Positions 26,758-35,104 of a stretch of 64,000 nt of DNA are shown piece after piece. The notes under the pieces are model-generated. The model did no database searches. It was not told where the DNA came from and saw only the letters and a list, made by a program, of their open reading frames with translations. Position 1 is the first letter of the stretch; every line of letters starts with the position of its first letter. This DNA comes from Pseudoalteromonas sp. EB27 (GTDB taxonomy: Bacteria > Pseudomonadota > Gammaproteobacteria > Enterobacterales > Alteromonadaceae). The stretch spans positions 1 to 64,000 of the forward strand of contig NZ_MTQD01000002.1 in NCBI RefSeq assembly GCF_001974875.1, given 5' to 3'. A program made the position numbers and the translations under genes.

Positions 26758-29028
26758 ATGCATTTTTTCAATAAATTCTTTTTATTAAATGACCATTATT
26801 CAGCCCCTGGTCAGGTTGCTAATTGGCGAATAAGTGCACTGCGCATTATTCTATCTTTAGTAATGGTGTTATGTTTTGCTGTGGCGTGCCACACGTACAC
26901 AAGCGCTATTGAATTTAACTTAATTTATATTGTTGTATTAACAAGCAGCTTTCTTGCTACTGCATGTGGTTTACTTATAGCAAGTAAGCGTTTTTATCAC
27001 TTTAGCGCTCATGCACTTTTAATAGCTATTGTAGCTGCTAGCGTGTCAATGAACTTATTTTTAACAGACTTAGAGCTTGCTAAAGTGGGCTCTATGTATA
27101 TGTATTCTTGCCCGATAATAGCACTTATGCTACTTGGTTATAGAACAGCTCTTGCTTATGGCGTATTAAATATTGCGCCGTTTTATATGATCATCAATAA
27201 CGTTGATGTCTCGGGTTTAACCGGCATAGCTCAACAACTTCCCGATGCTGACTTATACATTACAGGGCTTATATTTTTATTTTTTAACATTTGTATTCCC
27301 CTTGCTGTGGCGCGCACAATTGTGGCTGCTAAGCGTTTAAACAAAACAATGATAAGCGCTAATACACACCTTAAAGATAAAAATGAACTTTATCGAAGCC
27401 TGTTCACCGAATCAAATAAAGCCAAAATTATTGTTGACGAAAATCTTGTCATTACTGATTTTAATCAACATGCTATTGATATGTTTGGTATAAAAAAAGA
27501 ATTAAAAGAAAGGAGCGTTAATCTTTCTCATTTATTTCCTACTTTAGTCTTTGACGACTCTAATGCTCAAAATAAAACTGTGAAGTACAAAAAAAGTTAT
27601 TTTAAAGCCAGTTATCAGCAAATAACAATGAGTACAAACTACCGTGTATATGACTTTTACGATTGCACGCAAGAGCAGCTCATTAAACAAAATTTATCGA
27701 TGATGGAACAAGAAAATAAACGTTTGCGCTTTAGAGACTCGCAAACAAAACTACCTAATAGAGAATGGTTTGAGCTGCAATGCGACAGATTAACAAGCAA
27801 ATACCAAAAAGGTTTTTATATCGTTGTTGCGCAAAGTGCAAATAGTGAATACTTAAATTTGAAGCTCACTAAAGCCGACTCTCAAGCATTACTTATTAAC
27901 GCGTACAAGCGTTTAAAAGCGATGCCAGATGGGCCTCTTTTGTGTGCTCATATAGGAGTAGGAAAGCTTGCTTTTATAATTGGGGCAAACTCGCAAAACG
28001 AGCTTGAAGAGAAGCTATTAATGCAAATAAAAAATACATTAGATAAAACATATAATGTATTTGGCACTAAGTGTCAGCAATCATTTTTATTTGGTTTTGC
28101 AAAGTATCCTGATCATGGAAAAAACAGCACAACAGTACTTAGCAATGCATGCGAAGCACTTAAACTAGCAAATTGTAATATGCCCCTTAGTGGTTATAAC
28201 GAAAAGCAATCACAAGCTTTTATCGAAAAATACGAAATTTCAATGTTATTAGATGAAGCGCTTCTACAGGGCGATTTGTCGGTGCACTATCAACCTAAAG
28301 TAGATGCAACGGGTCAATGTATAGGGCTTGAAGCCTTAGCGCGTTGGAACAGTCCTATACTAGGTAATGTGTCGCCAGTGGTATTTATTCCTATTGCCGA
28401 AGAATACAGAATGGTCAGTAGGTTAACCGATCTGATTATTCAAAAAGTCTGCGCTCAAATTTCCAATTGGACTAAGGCGGGTTTACCGAGTGTGCCGGTG
28501 GCAATAAATATATCTCTAATTGATTTTAGCCAAACCGATTTTATGTCAAAACTGGTTAAATACCTTGCCGACTTCAACGTAAAGCCACCTCAAATAGAGT
28601 TAGAACTGACTGAAACCTCTCTTGAGGCAAACCAAGCGCATTCGCTAAAGCTTATGCAAACACTGCAATCGTGGGGTTTTACTATTTCGGTTGATGATTT
28701 TGGAGTGGGGTATTCTAATATTGCACGCCTTGCCGATTACCCTATTAACAAGCTCAAGTTAGATCGCTCATTAATCAGCCAAGTAACAAGCTCTACGCGT
28801 CAAAAAAGTTTAGTTAAAGCGGTGCACGTTATGTGTGAAGAGCTTGATATTAAGTGTGTAGCCGAAGGAGTAGAAACCCAAGAGCAAGTAGCAATAATGG
28901 CGCAAATGGGGTGTAAAGAATTTCAGGGCTTTTACTTTGCGAAACCAATGTCAGCCGAAAATTTTGCAGAGCATGTTAGCCGCCATGGCTTAGTGTTTAA
29001 CCCCAAAGAGATGACGGCTCAACTTTAA
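26758..29028 (+). CDS. Membrane EAL phosphodiesterase with degenerate GGDEF domain
   Basis: 756 aa from the ATG at 26758 (a TTG at 26749 is possible). The N-terminus has about six transmembrane helices (to residue ~190), then a PAS-like region (~215-310), a GGDEF-type domain and a C-terminal EAL domain. The GGDEF signature is lost: the site reads AHIGVGKLAF (near residue 397). The EAL catalytic residues are kept: GLEALARW, NIS, ELTET, VDDFGVG, KLKLD and AEGVET. It should hydrolyse c-di-GMP, with the GGDEF remnant as a possible regulatory GTP-binding module. No operon partner is seen. Confidence 0.9.
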   Translation: MHFFNKFFLLNDHYSAPGQVANWRISALRIILSLVMVLCFAVACHTYTSAIEFNLIYIVVLTSSFLATACGLLIASKRFYHFSAHALLIAIVAASVSMNLFLTDLELAKVGSMYMYSCPIIALMLLGYRTALAYGVLNIAPFYMIINNVDVSGLTGIAQQLPDADLYITGLIFLFFNICIPLAVARTIVAAKRLNKTMISANTHLKDKNELYRSLFTESNKAKIIVDENLVITDFNQHAIDMFGIKKELKERSVNLSHLFPTLVFDDSNAQNKTVKYKKSYFKASYQQITMSTNYRVYDFYDCTQEQLIKQNLSMMEQENKRLRFRDSQTKLPNREWFELQCDRLTSKYQKGFYIVVAQSANSEYLNLKLTKADSQALLINAYKRLKAMPDGPLLCAHIGVGKLAFIIGANSQNELEEKLLMQIKNTLDKTYNVFGTKCQQSFLFGFAKYPDHGKNSTTVLSNACEALKLANCNMPLSGYNEKQSQAFIEKYEISMLLDEALLQGDLSVHYQPKVDATGQCIGLEALARWNSPILGNVSPVVFIPIAEEYRMVSRLTDLIIQKVCAQISNWTKAGLPSVPVAINISLIDFSQTDFMSKLVKYLADFNVKPPQIELELTETSLEANQAHSLKLMQTLQSWGFTISVDDFGVGYSNIARLADYPINKLKLDRSLISQVTSSTRQKSLVKAVHVMCEELDIKCVAEGVETQEQVAIMAQMGCKEFQGFYFAKPMSAENFAEHVSRHGLVFNPKEMTAQL

Positions 29029-29051
29029 ATGTATAGCAGGTATTTTATTAC

Positions 29052-29450
29052 CTAGTTACAGAGCTGTTGGGCGTTTATAGTTATTTCGCACTGATGAATA
29101 ACTCCTGCTCCCCAATGCTGTATATCTGATTGAGCAGTACAGCCTGCATCTTCAATTAAAGCCGTATTGGCATCACATAAAAGTAGCACTGCGTTATCAT
29201 CTTGTACGTTTACAATAAGCGTGTATTCCCCAAAAGGTGCAAGTTTGCTTAAATCGTTATTAACAGCGGCTTTTAATAACTCATCAGTTGTTGAATAGGA
29301 TGTTTCACTAAATTTTAGTGTGCCATCAACGGCTGTAGCAATATCTTTTAATTGTGAGGCTAAGTCGGCCATCACTTCTGGATTGTTTTTTTTAGGAGTG
29401 TAGCAACCGCTAAGTAATACTATGAGGCTTATATAAAGTAAGTGTTTCAT
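29052..29450 (-). CDS. Small hypothetical lipoprotein
   Basis: 132 aa. Signal MKHLLYISLIVLLSGC gives lipobox LSGC (Cys16). The remainder is predicted alpha then beta, with four cysteines in the C-terminal third (LLC, AGC, HQC, QLC) that could form disulfides in the periplasm. No family is recognised. It begins 1 bp after the stop codon of the phospholipase C-like gene, so the two are very probably one transcript. Confidence 0.72.
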   Translation of the reverse strand: MKHLLYISLIVLLSGCYTPKKNNPEVMADLASQLKDIATAVDGTLKFSETSYSTTDELLKAAVNNDLSKLAPFGEYTLIVNVQDDNAVLLLCDANTALIEDAGCTAQSDIQHWGAGVIHQCEITINAQQLCN

Positions 29451-29451
29451 T

Positions 29452-30366
29452 TTATTTGCTCCATACCGTCATCGTGTTGTGTTCATCGTAGCCTGTATCT
29501 AGGTTCCAATTTTTAATTGCACTGTAATCAGTCTCTAAAAATACGGCATTGGCAATAATGGTTATGTAGTGCTGAATGTTACTAACGGCAAAGTCAAAAA
29601 TATCGTTGTAATGCATAGGCTCGTGCGGCGTTTTTAGATGTTCAATAAAAGTGGGGTCTACTTCGTTTGGGCGAGGATAAAACAAGCCTAAATCAGCAGC
29701 AACATGGCGTGCACAGGCAAATAATCGATAGCTTTCTTCAACATTATTTACTACAAGCTGAAAACCGTTATGCCATGAATTAAAGTTAGGAGCGTGTTGT
29801 GCTGCGTAGCTTGGGTGAACCGTTAATAAAGCATGTCGCCAAATTTTTGCAATATCGGTATCAAAATTATCGTCTTTGTTAGTACAAGATCCAATATTTT
29901 GTTGCACGCGGTCAGCATAACCTAACTCACCTAAATTTAAACGCTGCCAAATAAATGCATCTTGGTTCATTTCGCAGGCACGGTGCGCCGTTTGGTTTTG
30001 CTCATACGGGCCTACTCTTAATTCAACAACCGGATGCACTGTTATATCCGCAGCAACATGGGCCATATAACCGCATAACCAAGCAAAACACTTTTCAAAT
30101 GCTTCACCTTCAAGTGTTTTGCAGTATTCAATCATTGCTTTAAGTAAATCGCCTGTGTGCTCATAATGCATTAGGTCGGCCCATGCATTTTGGCTAGGCT
30201 GCGCTACAGCTAAGTAAGGATAATCGGGGGCTACACAACCTAGTTCGAGATATGCTTGGCGTTGGCTTAAAATAAGTTTTGCCTTTTTAGGCATATCCAT
30301 TTTAGCGAGTGATTTGGTTTGCGTTGCAATATTAACGGCAGTGATGTGCGCAAAAGCACCTGGCAT
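29452..30366 (-). CDS. Zinc-dependent phospholipase C-like protein
   Basis: 304 aa from the ATG at 30366, preferred over the in-frame ATG at 30372 because AAGGAT lies 6 bases upstream of it but abuts the other. The sequence fits the zinc-dependent phospholipase C / S1-P1 nuclease superfamily: an early FAHI, GCVAPDYPYL, and HVAADITVHP with the histidine/aspartate zinc ligands (residues ~110-120). No signal peptide is evident, so the substrate is uncertain. It is the first gene of an operon with the small lipoprotein. Confidence 0.78.
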   Translation of the reverse strand: MPGAFAHITAVNIATQTKSLAKMDMPKKAKLILSQRQAYLELGCVAPDYPYLAVAQPSQNAWADLMHYEHTGDLLKAMIEYCKTLEGEAFEKCFAWLCGYMAHVAADITVHPVVELRVGPYEQNQTAHRACEMNQDAFIWQRLNLGELGYADRVQQNIGSCTNKDDNFDTDIAKIWRHALLTVHPSYAAQHAPNFNSWHNGFQLVVNNVEESYRLFACARHVAADLGLFYPRPNEVDPTFIEHLKTPHEPMHYNDIFDFAVSNIQHYITIIANAVFLETDYSAIKNWNLDTGYDEHNTMTVWSK

Positions 30367-30462
30367 TGTCATATCCTTATGATTTATTAATAGCGGTACA
30401 GATTAACATTGAGAGGGGGTTAAATAAAGCTAAGTGAAGTGCATGTGAGTGTTTAAAAGAGA

Positions 30463-31050
30463 CTAAATTAACTGCTCTATTAGTTGTCCATCTTCGTACA
30501 GCTTAGCATATTGACGTTTATGTTCTTCAAACAGATAGGCGCGTAATTGCTCTTGCCCGCTATGAATCTGAGTTATTTTTGCTGCAATCCCTAGGCTACT
30601 TTGCCTAACGGGTTCTACATCTATCGATATGCTTTCTTTGTTGGGTAAGGTAAAGCTCATGTGCTGTAATTTTTTTAAGCTCTCTCCACTTTTTAATGGT
30701 TTTAAAAATATGCCCGTACTGGAAATCGATTCAATATTAAAACCTTGGCTTTTAATATTTAGCTCACTCCAGCGCCAACTACGTTGAGTGCCCTTTGTAT
30801 CAATTACTTCTGGTGCGCTTAAAGTGGGGTTAATTACACCTAACTCATCAATTTTTAATTGCAAGGGAAACCAAAGTTGGTAATTAGCAACTTCAGCAAG
30901 CAAAGTTAAATTAGCATGAGTGAGAAGGCGCGCTATGCTAGCAGGAACTGAGCTTTTCATTGTCAGTATATGATCGCGAGGAGAGCTTTGCTTTGTATTT
31001 GGTTTGAATAACTCAGCTAAAAAATTTACCTCTTCATTAGAAAAGTCCAT
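30463..31050 (-). CDS. PilZ-like domain protein
   Basis: 195 aa. The C-terminal half (residues ~90-185) has the beta-barrel spacing of a PilZ domain with a degenerate signature: the (D/N)xSxxG position reads ESISSTG, and the RxxxR arginines are not clear. A c-di-GMP role is therefore possible but unproven. The N-terminal ~85 residues are helical. It is monocistronic, and the nearby EAL phosphodiesterase (26758) is suggestive context only. Confidence 0.5.
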   Translation of the reverse strand: MDFSNEEVNFLAELFKPNTKQSSPRDHILTMKSSVPASIARLLTHANLTLLAEVANYQLWFPLQLKIDELGVINPTLSAPEVIDTKGTQRSWRWSELNIKSQGFNIESISSTGIFLKPLKSGESLKKLQHMSFTLPNKESISIDVEPVRQSSLGIAAKITQIHSGQEQLRAYLFEEHKRQYAKLYEDGQLIEQLI

Positions 31051-31313
31051 ATTTCACCCTAGTTACATAAAACAATGCACCACCGTAATTTAAACAATGA
31101 GTTTGATCAATAAATGCTCTGTTTAAATTTGTTTAGTAAATATTTATAAAGACAAGCATGCAAACTAAACAACTTATTTTGATAAATTATTAACGCTATC
31201 GCTTTTCAGAGGCTTGAATTATTTAACACTTATAAAAATATATTTAGGCTCAAGTGGCTAGCTGTTAAACTACAACACATTATTTTTATAAATTTATTAG
31301 AGTTTACACTACG

Positions 31314-32960
31314 ATGTGTGCATTTTTACGCAATCAAAAACCAAAATTGTTGAGTATGGTAGTTTCATTATTTAGTGCTGCTTTTTCAATAAATTCAGTG
31401 GCCCAAGAGCAAAGCCAAACTTTAATTTTAGTGGGCTCAGAGCTAACTACCTGTACAAGCGCAAAGCTTAACAATTGCCAAAAAGAGACTGCTATTGATG
31501 GTAAGTCACATAATTTATATGCTGTTAGCAACGCTCAAATAAAAAATATCACGCAGCACTGGCCTAATAATAACGTTGAGGCAAAAACGGCTGTATTAAA
31601 AACACTTAAAACCTTGCTAGGTAAATCGTCAAATAGCGTATCTAAAACAGATTTATTATGGCTATGGCGCGATATAAATAACCAGCAATTAGAAAGCCTG
31701 ACTCAGCAAGAATACAACTTTGTATTTGATATGCTAGAAGTGCCGCTACTTAATAAAAACGATGAGCGCTTAAAAGAGCAAGTAAATACCGATTTTAATA
31801 TTGAGGTCGCGACTAATAATATTTTACAATTTGTGTCGGGCAGTTTAAAGGTTAATAACGCAAAACCCACTATGCTTGCTATTACGGCATCGAGCCGCGA
31901 CCCTTATGAGTCGGCAGATGTAGCGCAGAGTCTTTTAGCACAATCAAATATAAGCACTCAATGGTTAGCACTAACCCCAGCGCTTGCTAAAGCTATAACG
32001 AGTAACTCGTGCGATGAATTGCCCGCACTTAGAAATACATTAATGAATGTGTATAACCGTGAAGTGATTTATCCAGAGTACACAAAGGTCGAATACGCTT
32101 TATGCAAAAGTGGCACTAATGCACTTGTATCACTTATTAAAAATAGTACCGGTGTAATGTTTAATAGCGGTAATGCAGCATTAACTCACAAAGTATTATT
32201 TGATCAAAACAATAACCCATACCCGTGGACGCAAGCATTGCAAACTCGACCAGTAATTGTAGGTGAGGGAGCGGGCGCTGCAATCCAGAGTAAAGTGACG
32301 GGCATGCTGACAAATACGACAAGCCTTGAGGCTCTTCGTAAAAGTGAAACTAACGCTAATGCTAACGCTAACGCTGGTGGACTTGCTAGCTTTAATTTTG
32401 GTGTTATAGATACTCAATTTAGCGAACAAAACCGCACGTTTAGGCTTGCAGCAACGCTAAATAAAAACGAAGTGAAAAATACTAAAACAGAGATCCAACA
32501 TGGTTTTGGTATTGATGAAAATACAGCTTTGGTTGTTATTAAATCGCCAGAAGGTAGTTTAATGACCGTAATAGGTAAAAGTGGTGTTGTGCACTTAACT
32601 GAGCAAGGTAAGCCTCTAGCTGATAGTAATAACTATCGTTATTCGTACTGGCCTGCTAGTAGCGTAATTGATATTACCAATAACACGTTTACTCTAAGCG
32701 AGCGCACCATAGAGCAAGCGTTACCGGCTATAAAAATACCTCCACTGCCTGTGCAGCGTTTTAGCTCAATTTTAACAAATTCAAAGCTTCGCTCACTTAC
32801 TCAAGCTATGTGCCTAAGCCAAGAGCAAAGTGCGGTCGCTCAACAAGACGAGTTTATAATTAGCCTTACAGCAACGAGTGACACACAGTATCATCGCGTA
32901 AATGCCAAAGAGTTTGGTTGTGCGCTAAGCAATTTAGAGTTAGTTATAAAGTCGATTTAG
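31314..32960 (+). CDS. Cyanophycinase-like (S51) protein lacking the catalytic serine
   Basis: 548 aa, exported (signal around MVVSLFSAAFSINSVAQ; the start may be the ATG at 31356). It has the layout of cyanophycinases: TASSRDPYESADV, VMFNSGNAAL where FxGG is usual, the nucleophile elbow, IDTQFSEQNRTFRLA and HGFGIDENTALVV. The elbow that normally reads GTSAGA reads GEGAGA (residues 317-322), so glycine 319 replaces the serine nucleophile. It may bind cyanophycin or peptides without cleaving them, or use other chemistry. A (GCTAAC)-like repeat encodes an Asn-Ala run at ~345-351. Confidence 0.75.
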   Translation: MCAFLRNQKPKLLSMVVSLFSAAFSINSVAQEQSQTLILVGSELTTCTSAKLNNCQKETAIDGKSHNLYAVSNAQIKNITQHWPNNNVEAKTAVLKTLKTLLGKSSNSVSKTDLLWLWRDINNQQLESLTQQEYNFVFDMLEVPLLNKNDERLKEQVNTDFNIEVATNNILQFVSGSLKVNNAKPTMLAITASSRDPYESADVAQSLLAQSNISTQWLALTPALAKAITSNSCDELPALRNTLMNVYNREVIYPEYTKVEYALCKSGTNALVSLIKNSTGVMFNSGNAALTHKVLFDQNNNPYPWTQALQTRPVIVGEGAGAAIQSKVTGMLTNTTSLEALRKSETNANANANAGGLASFNFGVIDTQFSEQNRTFRLAATLNKNEVKNTKTEIQHGFGIDENTALVVIKSPEGSLMTVIGKSGVVHLTEQGKPLADSNNYRYSYWPASSVIDITNNTFTLSERTIEQALPAIKIPPLPVQRFSSILTNSKLRSLTQAMCLSQEQSAVAQQDEFIISLTATSDTQYHRVNAKEFGCALSNLELVIKSI

Positions 32961-33052
32961 TGACTAACCTGAGCCAAGGGTTTAAGTTTTTGGCTCTTCT
33001 CTATAAAATAGCCACCATAATGATTTAAAAGCCTTACTAAAAGAGTTTTAAA

Positions 33053-33301
33053 ATGAATAATGAAAATGACGTAATTGATACTTTAGCCGCACTAGAAAGC
33101 TTTTTAATAGATGTCGAAAACGGTGGCTTTGGACTTAAAGGTGTTGCTGGTGTTGGCATGGCTACTAATAACAAAGATGGCAGCCGTTTTGTTGCTGTGT
33201 TTGACGATAATCAAAAGCTACTTTTAGCACGCATGATTACAGAAGACGTATTCCAAACAGGGCAAGACATGGTACGAAATGGTGTAGGGCGCAAGCACTA
33301 G
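33053..33301 (+). CDS. Small hypothetical protein
   Basis: 82 aa, acidic and soluble, with no signal or membrane segment. It has a glycine-rich middle (NGGFGLKGVAGVGMA). I do not recognise a family. A strong intrinsic terminator follows directly, so it is probably expressed as a single gene. The gap from 32961 holds its promoter. Confidence 0.65.
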   Translation: MNNENDVIDTLAALESFLIDVENGGFGLKGVAGVGMATNNKDGSRFVAVFDDNQKLLLARMITEDVFQTGQDMVRNGVGRKH

Positions 33302-33310
33302 TACTTTAAT

Positions 33311-33337
33311 AAAAAAAGCGCTTAGAGCGCTTTTTTA
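33311..33337 (+). terminator. Terminator after the 82-aa gene
   Basis: Stem AAAAGCGCT / AGCGCTTTT with a TAG loop and A/T tracts on both sides, 9 bp after the stop codon. It could work in both directions. Confidence 0.88.
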
Positions 33338-33578
33338 TTTTAATTTCAATAAAATTGAAATCAAATGGCTTTATATAGATTCCACAAAGGCCACTTCAAG
33401 GTAATAACATTTAAATACAACCCACTCAAAAACTACAAGACTTACTAGGTAAATTCTGTTTTATTAAGTGTGCTTTGATAAATAAGGTAGTGCTACAGAT
33501 AAATTGTAGAATTAATACAGGTAAATTTTGGCTACATTTTGAAGAGAAGTTTAACTTATTAATACAGGGGTAATTAAA

Positions 33579-33655
33579 TGGTCGGTATGGAGAGATTCGA
33601 ACTCTCGACCCCTGCCACCCCATGACAGTGCGCTACCAAGCTGCGCCACATACCG
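33579..33655 (-). tRNA. tRNA-Pro(GGG)
   Basis: 77 nt on the minus strand with CCA encoded. The 7-nt anticodon loop ATGGGGT gives anticodon GGG, as in E. coli proL. Acceptor arms CGGTATG / CATACCG pair perfectly and the T-loop is GTTCGAATC. A promoter is at 33668-33695. No terminator is seen downstream. Confidence 0.95.
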
Positions 33656-33667
33656 ACTTTGTATGCA

Positions 33668-33695
33668 ATAGTACGTGTATTTTTTTAAAAATCAA
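33668..33695 (-). promoter_or_regulatory. Promoter of tRNA-Pro
   Basis: On the minus strand, TTGATT (33690-33695) and TACTAT (33668-33673) with a 16-bp spacer, ending about 13 bp before the tRNA 5' end. Confidence 0.6.
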
Positions 33696-33766
33696 TAAGC
33701 GATTGTTTGTTTGGGTGTTTATTACGCAAGAGGCCTAAAATAGCACTCTTGCGGTGTATTAATTGG

Positions 33767-34390
33767 CTAGTCTTTATTTAACCACTTTTTGATCGAGTCA
33801 TACATCTCATCTCGTATTAATGGCTGAGCTTTTTTGTTAGGGTGTAAACTATCGTTTTGCATCAGCTCAGGTTGGCTGGCAATATCTAGCATAAAAAAGT
33901 TCATTAAATGCGCGTTTGTTTCTTCGCTAACATGTGTAAAAGTGTCTGTAAACATTTTGCTGTAACGCGGGCCGTAATTAGGGGGAATGTAAATCTCCAT
34001 TAAGGCGGTCATCGCATTAGCTGCTTGGCTTTTTTGAATAAGAGACGTTAAGTTAGTTTGCATTTTTTTGACTGGAAAACCACGTAAACCGTCATTAGCA
34101 CCTAGCTCAATAAGTACATGAGTGGGTTCGTATTGCTCAAGCAATGCATCTAAACGGCGTAGGGCTCCACCAGATGTTTCGCCACTAATACTGGCGTTGA
34201 TAAGTTCAATGTCGGCTTGTTCGTCATCGTATTTATCTTGTAACAATTTTACCCAGCCTTCTTCTTGTTGAAGTCCGTAGGCTGCGCTTAAACTGTCACC
34301 GAGTATTAAAATCGTGTTGTTGGCTGCTGCGCTCAGCGGTTTGATAACTAAAAATAAAATGAATACTAAACGAAGGATTGAATGAGTCAT
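33767..34390 (-). CDS. tesA: Arylesterase / acyl-CoA thioesterase I (SGNH hydrolase)
   Basis: 207 aa. A signal peptide (to about SAAANN) sends it to the periplasm. The SGNH blocks are clear: GDSLSAAYG with the nucleophile Ser, the ISGETSGG glycine block, ELGANDGLRG with Asn, and NDSLHPN with the catalytic His. Known TesA is a broad thioesterase, protease and lysophospholipase. It is divergent from ybbA, as in E. coli, and their start codons overlap by 9 bp. Confidence 0.95.
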   Translation of the reverse strand: MTHSILRLVFILFLVIKPLSAAANNTILILGDSLSAAYGLQQEEGWVKLLQDKYDDEQADIELINASISGETSGGALRRLDALLEQYEPTHVLIELGANDGLRGFPVKKMQTNLTSLIQKSQAANAMTALMEIYIPPNYGPRYSKMFTDTFTHVSEETNAHLMNFFMLDIASQPELMQNDSLHPNKKAQPLIRDEMYDSIKKWLNKD

Positions 34391-35104
34391 ATGTCAGCGC
34401 TTTCTCAATTAAATATAATTCAGGTTAATGGTTTGTCTAAAGTAGTCTCTACCTTTGAAGGTGAGCTGCCCATCCTCAGCGACATCAGCTTTAATGTCAA
34501 GCATGGCGAGTCTGTTGCTATTGTTGGCACGTCGGGATCTGGTAAATCAACATTACTCAGTTTATTAGCAGGGCTGGATACCGCAAGCAGTGGTGAAATA
34601 TTTTTAGATGGCGAGCCGTTACACAATTTAGATGAAGAAGAGCGCGCTGCGCTGCGCGCCGCTAAAATTGGGTTTGTGTTTCAATCGTTTATGTTAGTAC
34701 AAAGCTTAACGGCACTTGAAAACGTTATGCTACCAGCAGAGCTTGCTGGCGAGAGTGATGCGAAAGAGCAAGCAATTGCCTTGCTTGAAAAAGTAGGTTT
34801 GAGCCATCGTGTTGATCATTACCCGTCGCAACTTTCTGGCGGTGAGCAACAACGTGTGGCTATTGCGCGAGCATTTATTGGTACACCTAAAATACTGTTT
34901 GCTGATGAGCCTTCGGCTAACTTAGACAGCAAAAACGGTAAAATGATTGAATCCTTGTTATTTGATTTAAACACGCAACACGGCACTACGCTTATTTTGG
35001 TTACTCACGATGAAGGGCTTGCACAAAAATGTGAGCACATTATTCAAATAGAAGCGGGTTTACTAGTAAAAAGCCAAGTAGAGGACGTTGCTAATGTGGG
35101 TTAA
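34382..35104 (+). CDS. ybbA: ABC transporter ATP-binding protein YbbA
   Basis: 240 aa ATPase of the LolD/MacB-like clade. Walker A GTSGSGKST, signature LSGGEQQR and Walker B ILFADEP are intact. The ATG at 34382 has the site AAGGA about 6 bases upstream, supporting it over the ATG at 34391. It pairs with the FtsX-like permease YbbP downstream. The true transport substrate of YbbAP is not established; lipid-linked or envelope material is often suggested. Confidence 0.94.
   Translation: MSHMSALSQLNIIQVNGLSKVVSTFEGELPILSDISFNVKHGESVAIVGTSGSGKSTLLSLLAGLDTASSGEIFLDGEPLHNLDEEERAALRAAKIGFVFQSFMLVQSLTALENVMLPAELAGESDAKEQAIALLEKVGLSHRVDHYPSQLSGGEQQRVAIARAFIGTPKILFADEPSANLDSKNGKMIESLLFDLNTQHGTTLILVTHDEGLAQKCEHIIQIEAGLLVKSQVEDVANVG

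Noticed and set aside
32350-32382. Phase-variable GCTAAC repeat in the cyanophycinase-like gene
   Set aside because: Only about four imperfect hexamers; unit changes stay in frame, so no on/off switching is expected.
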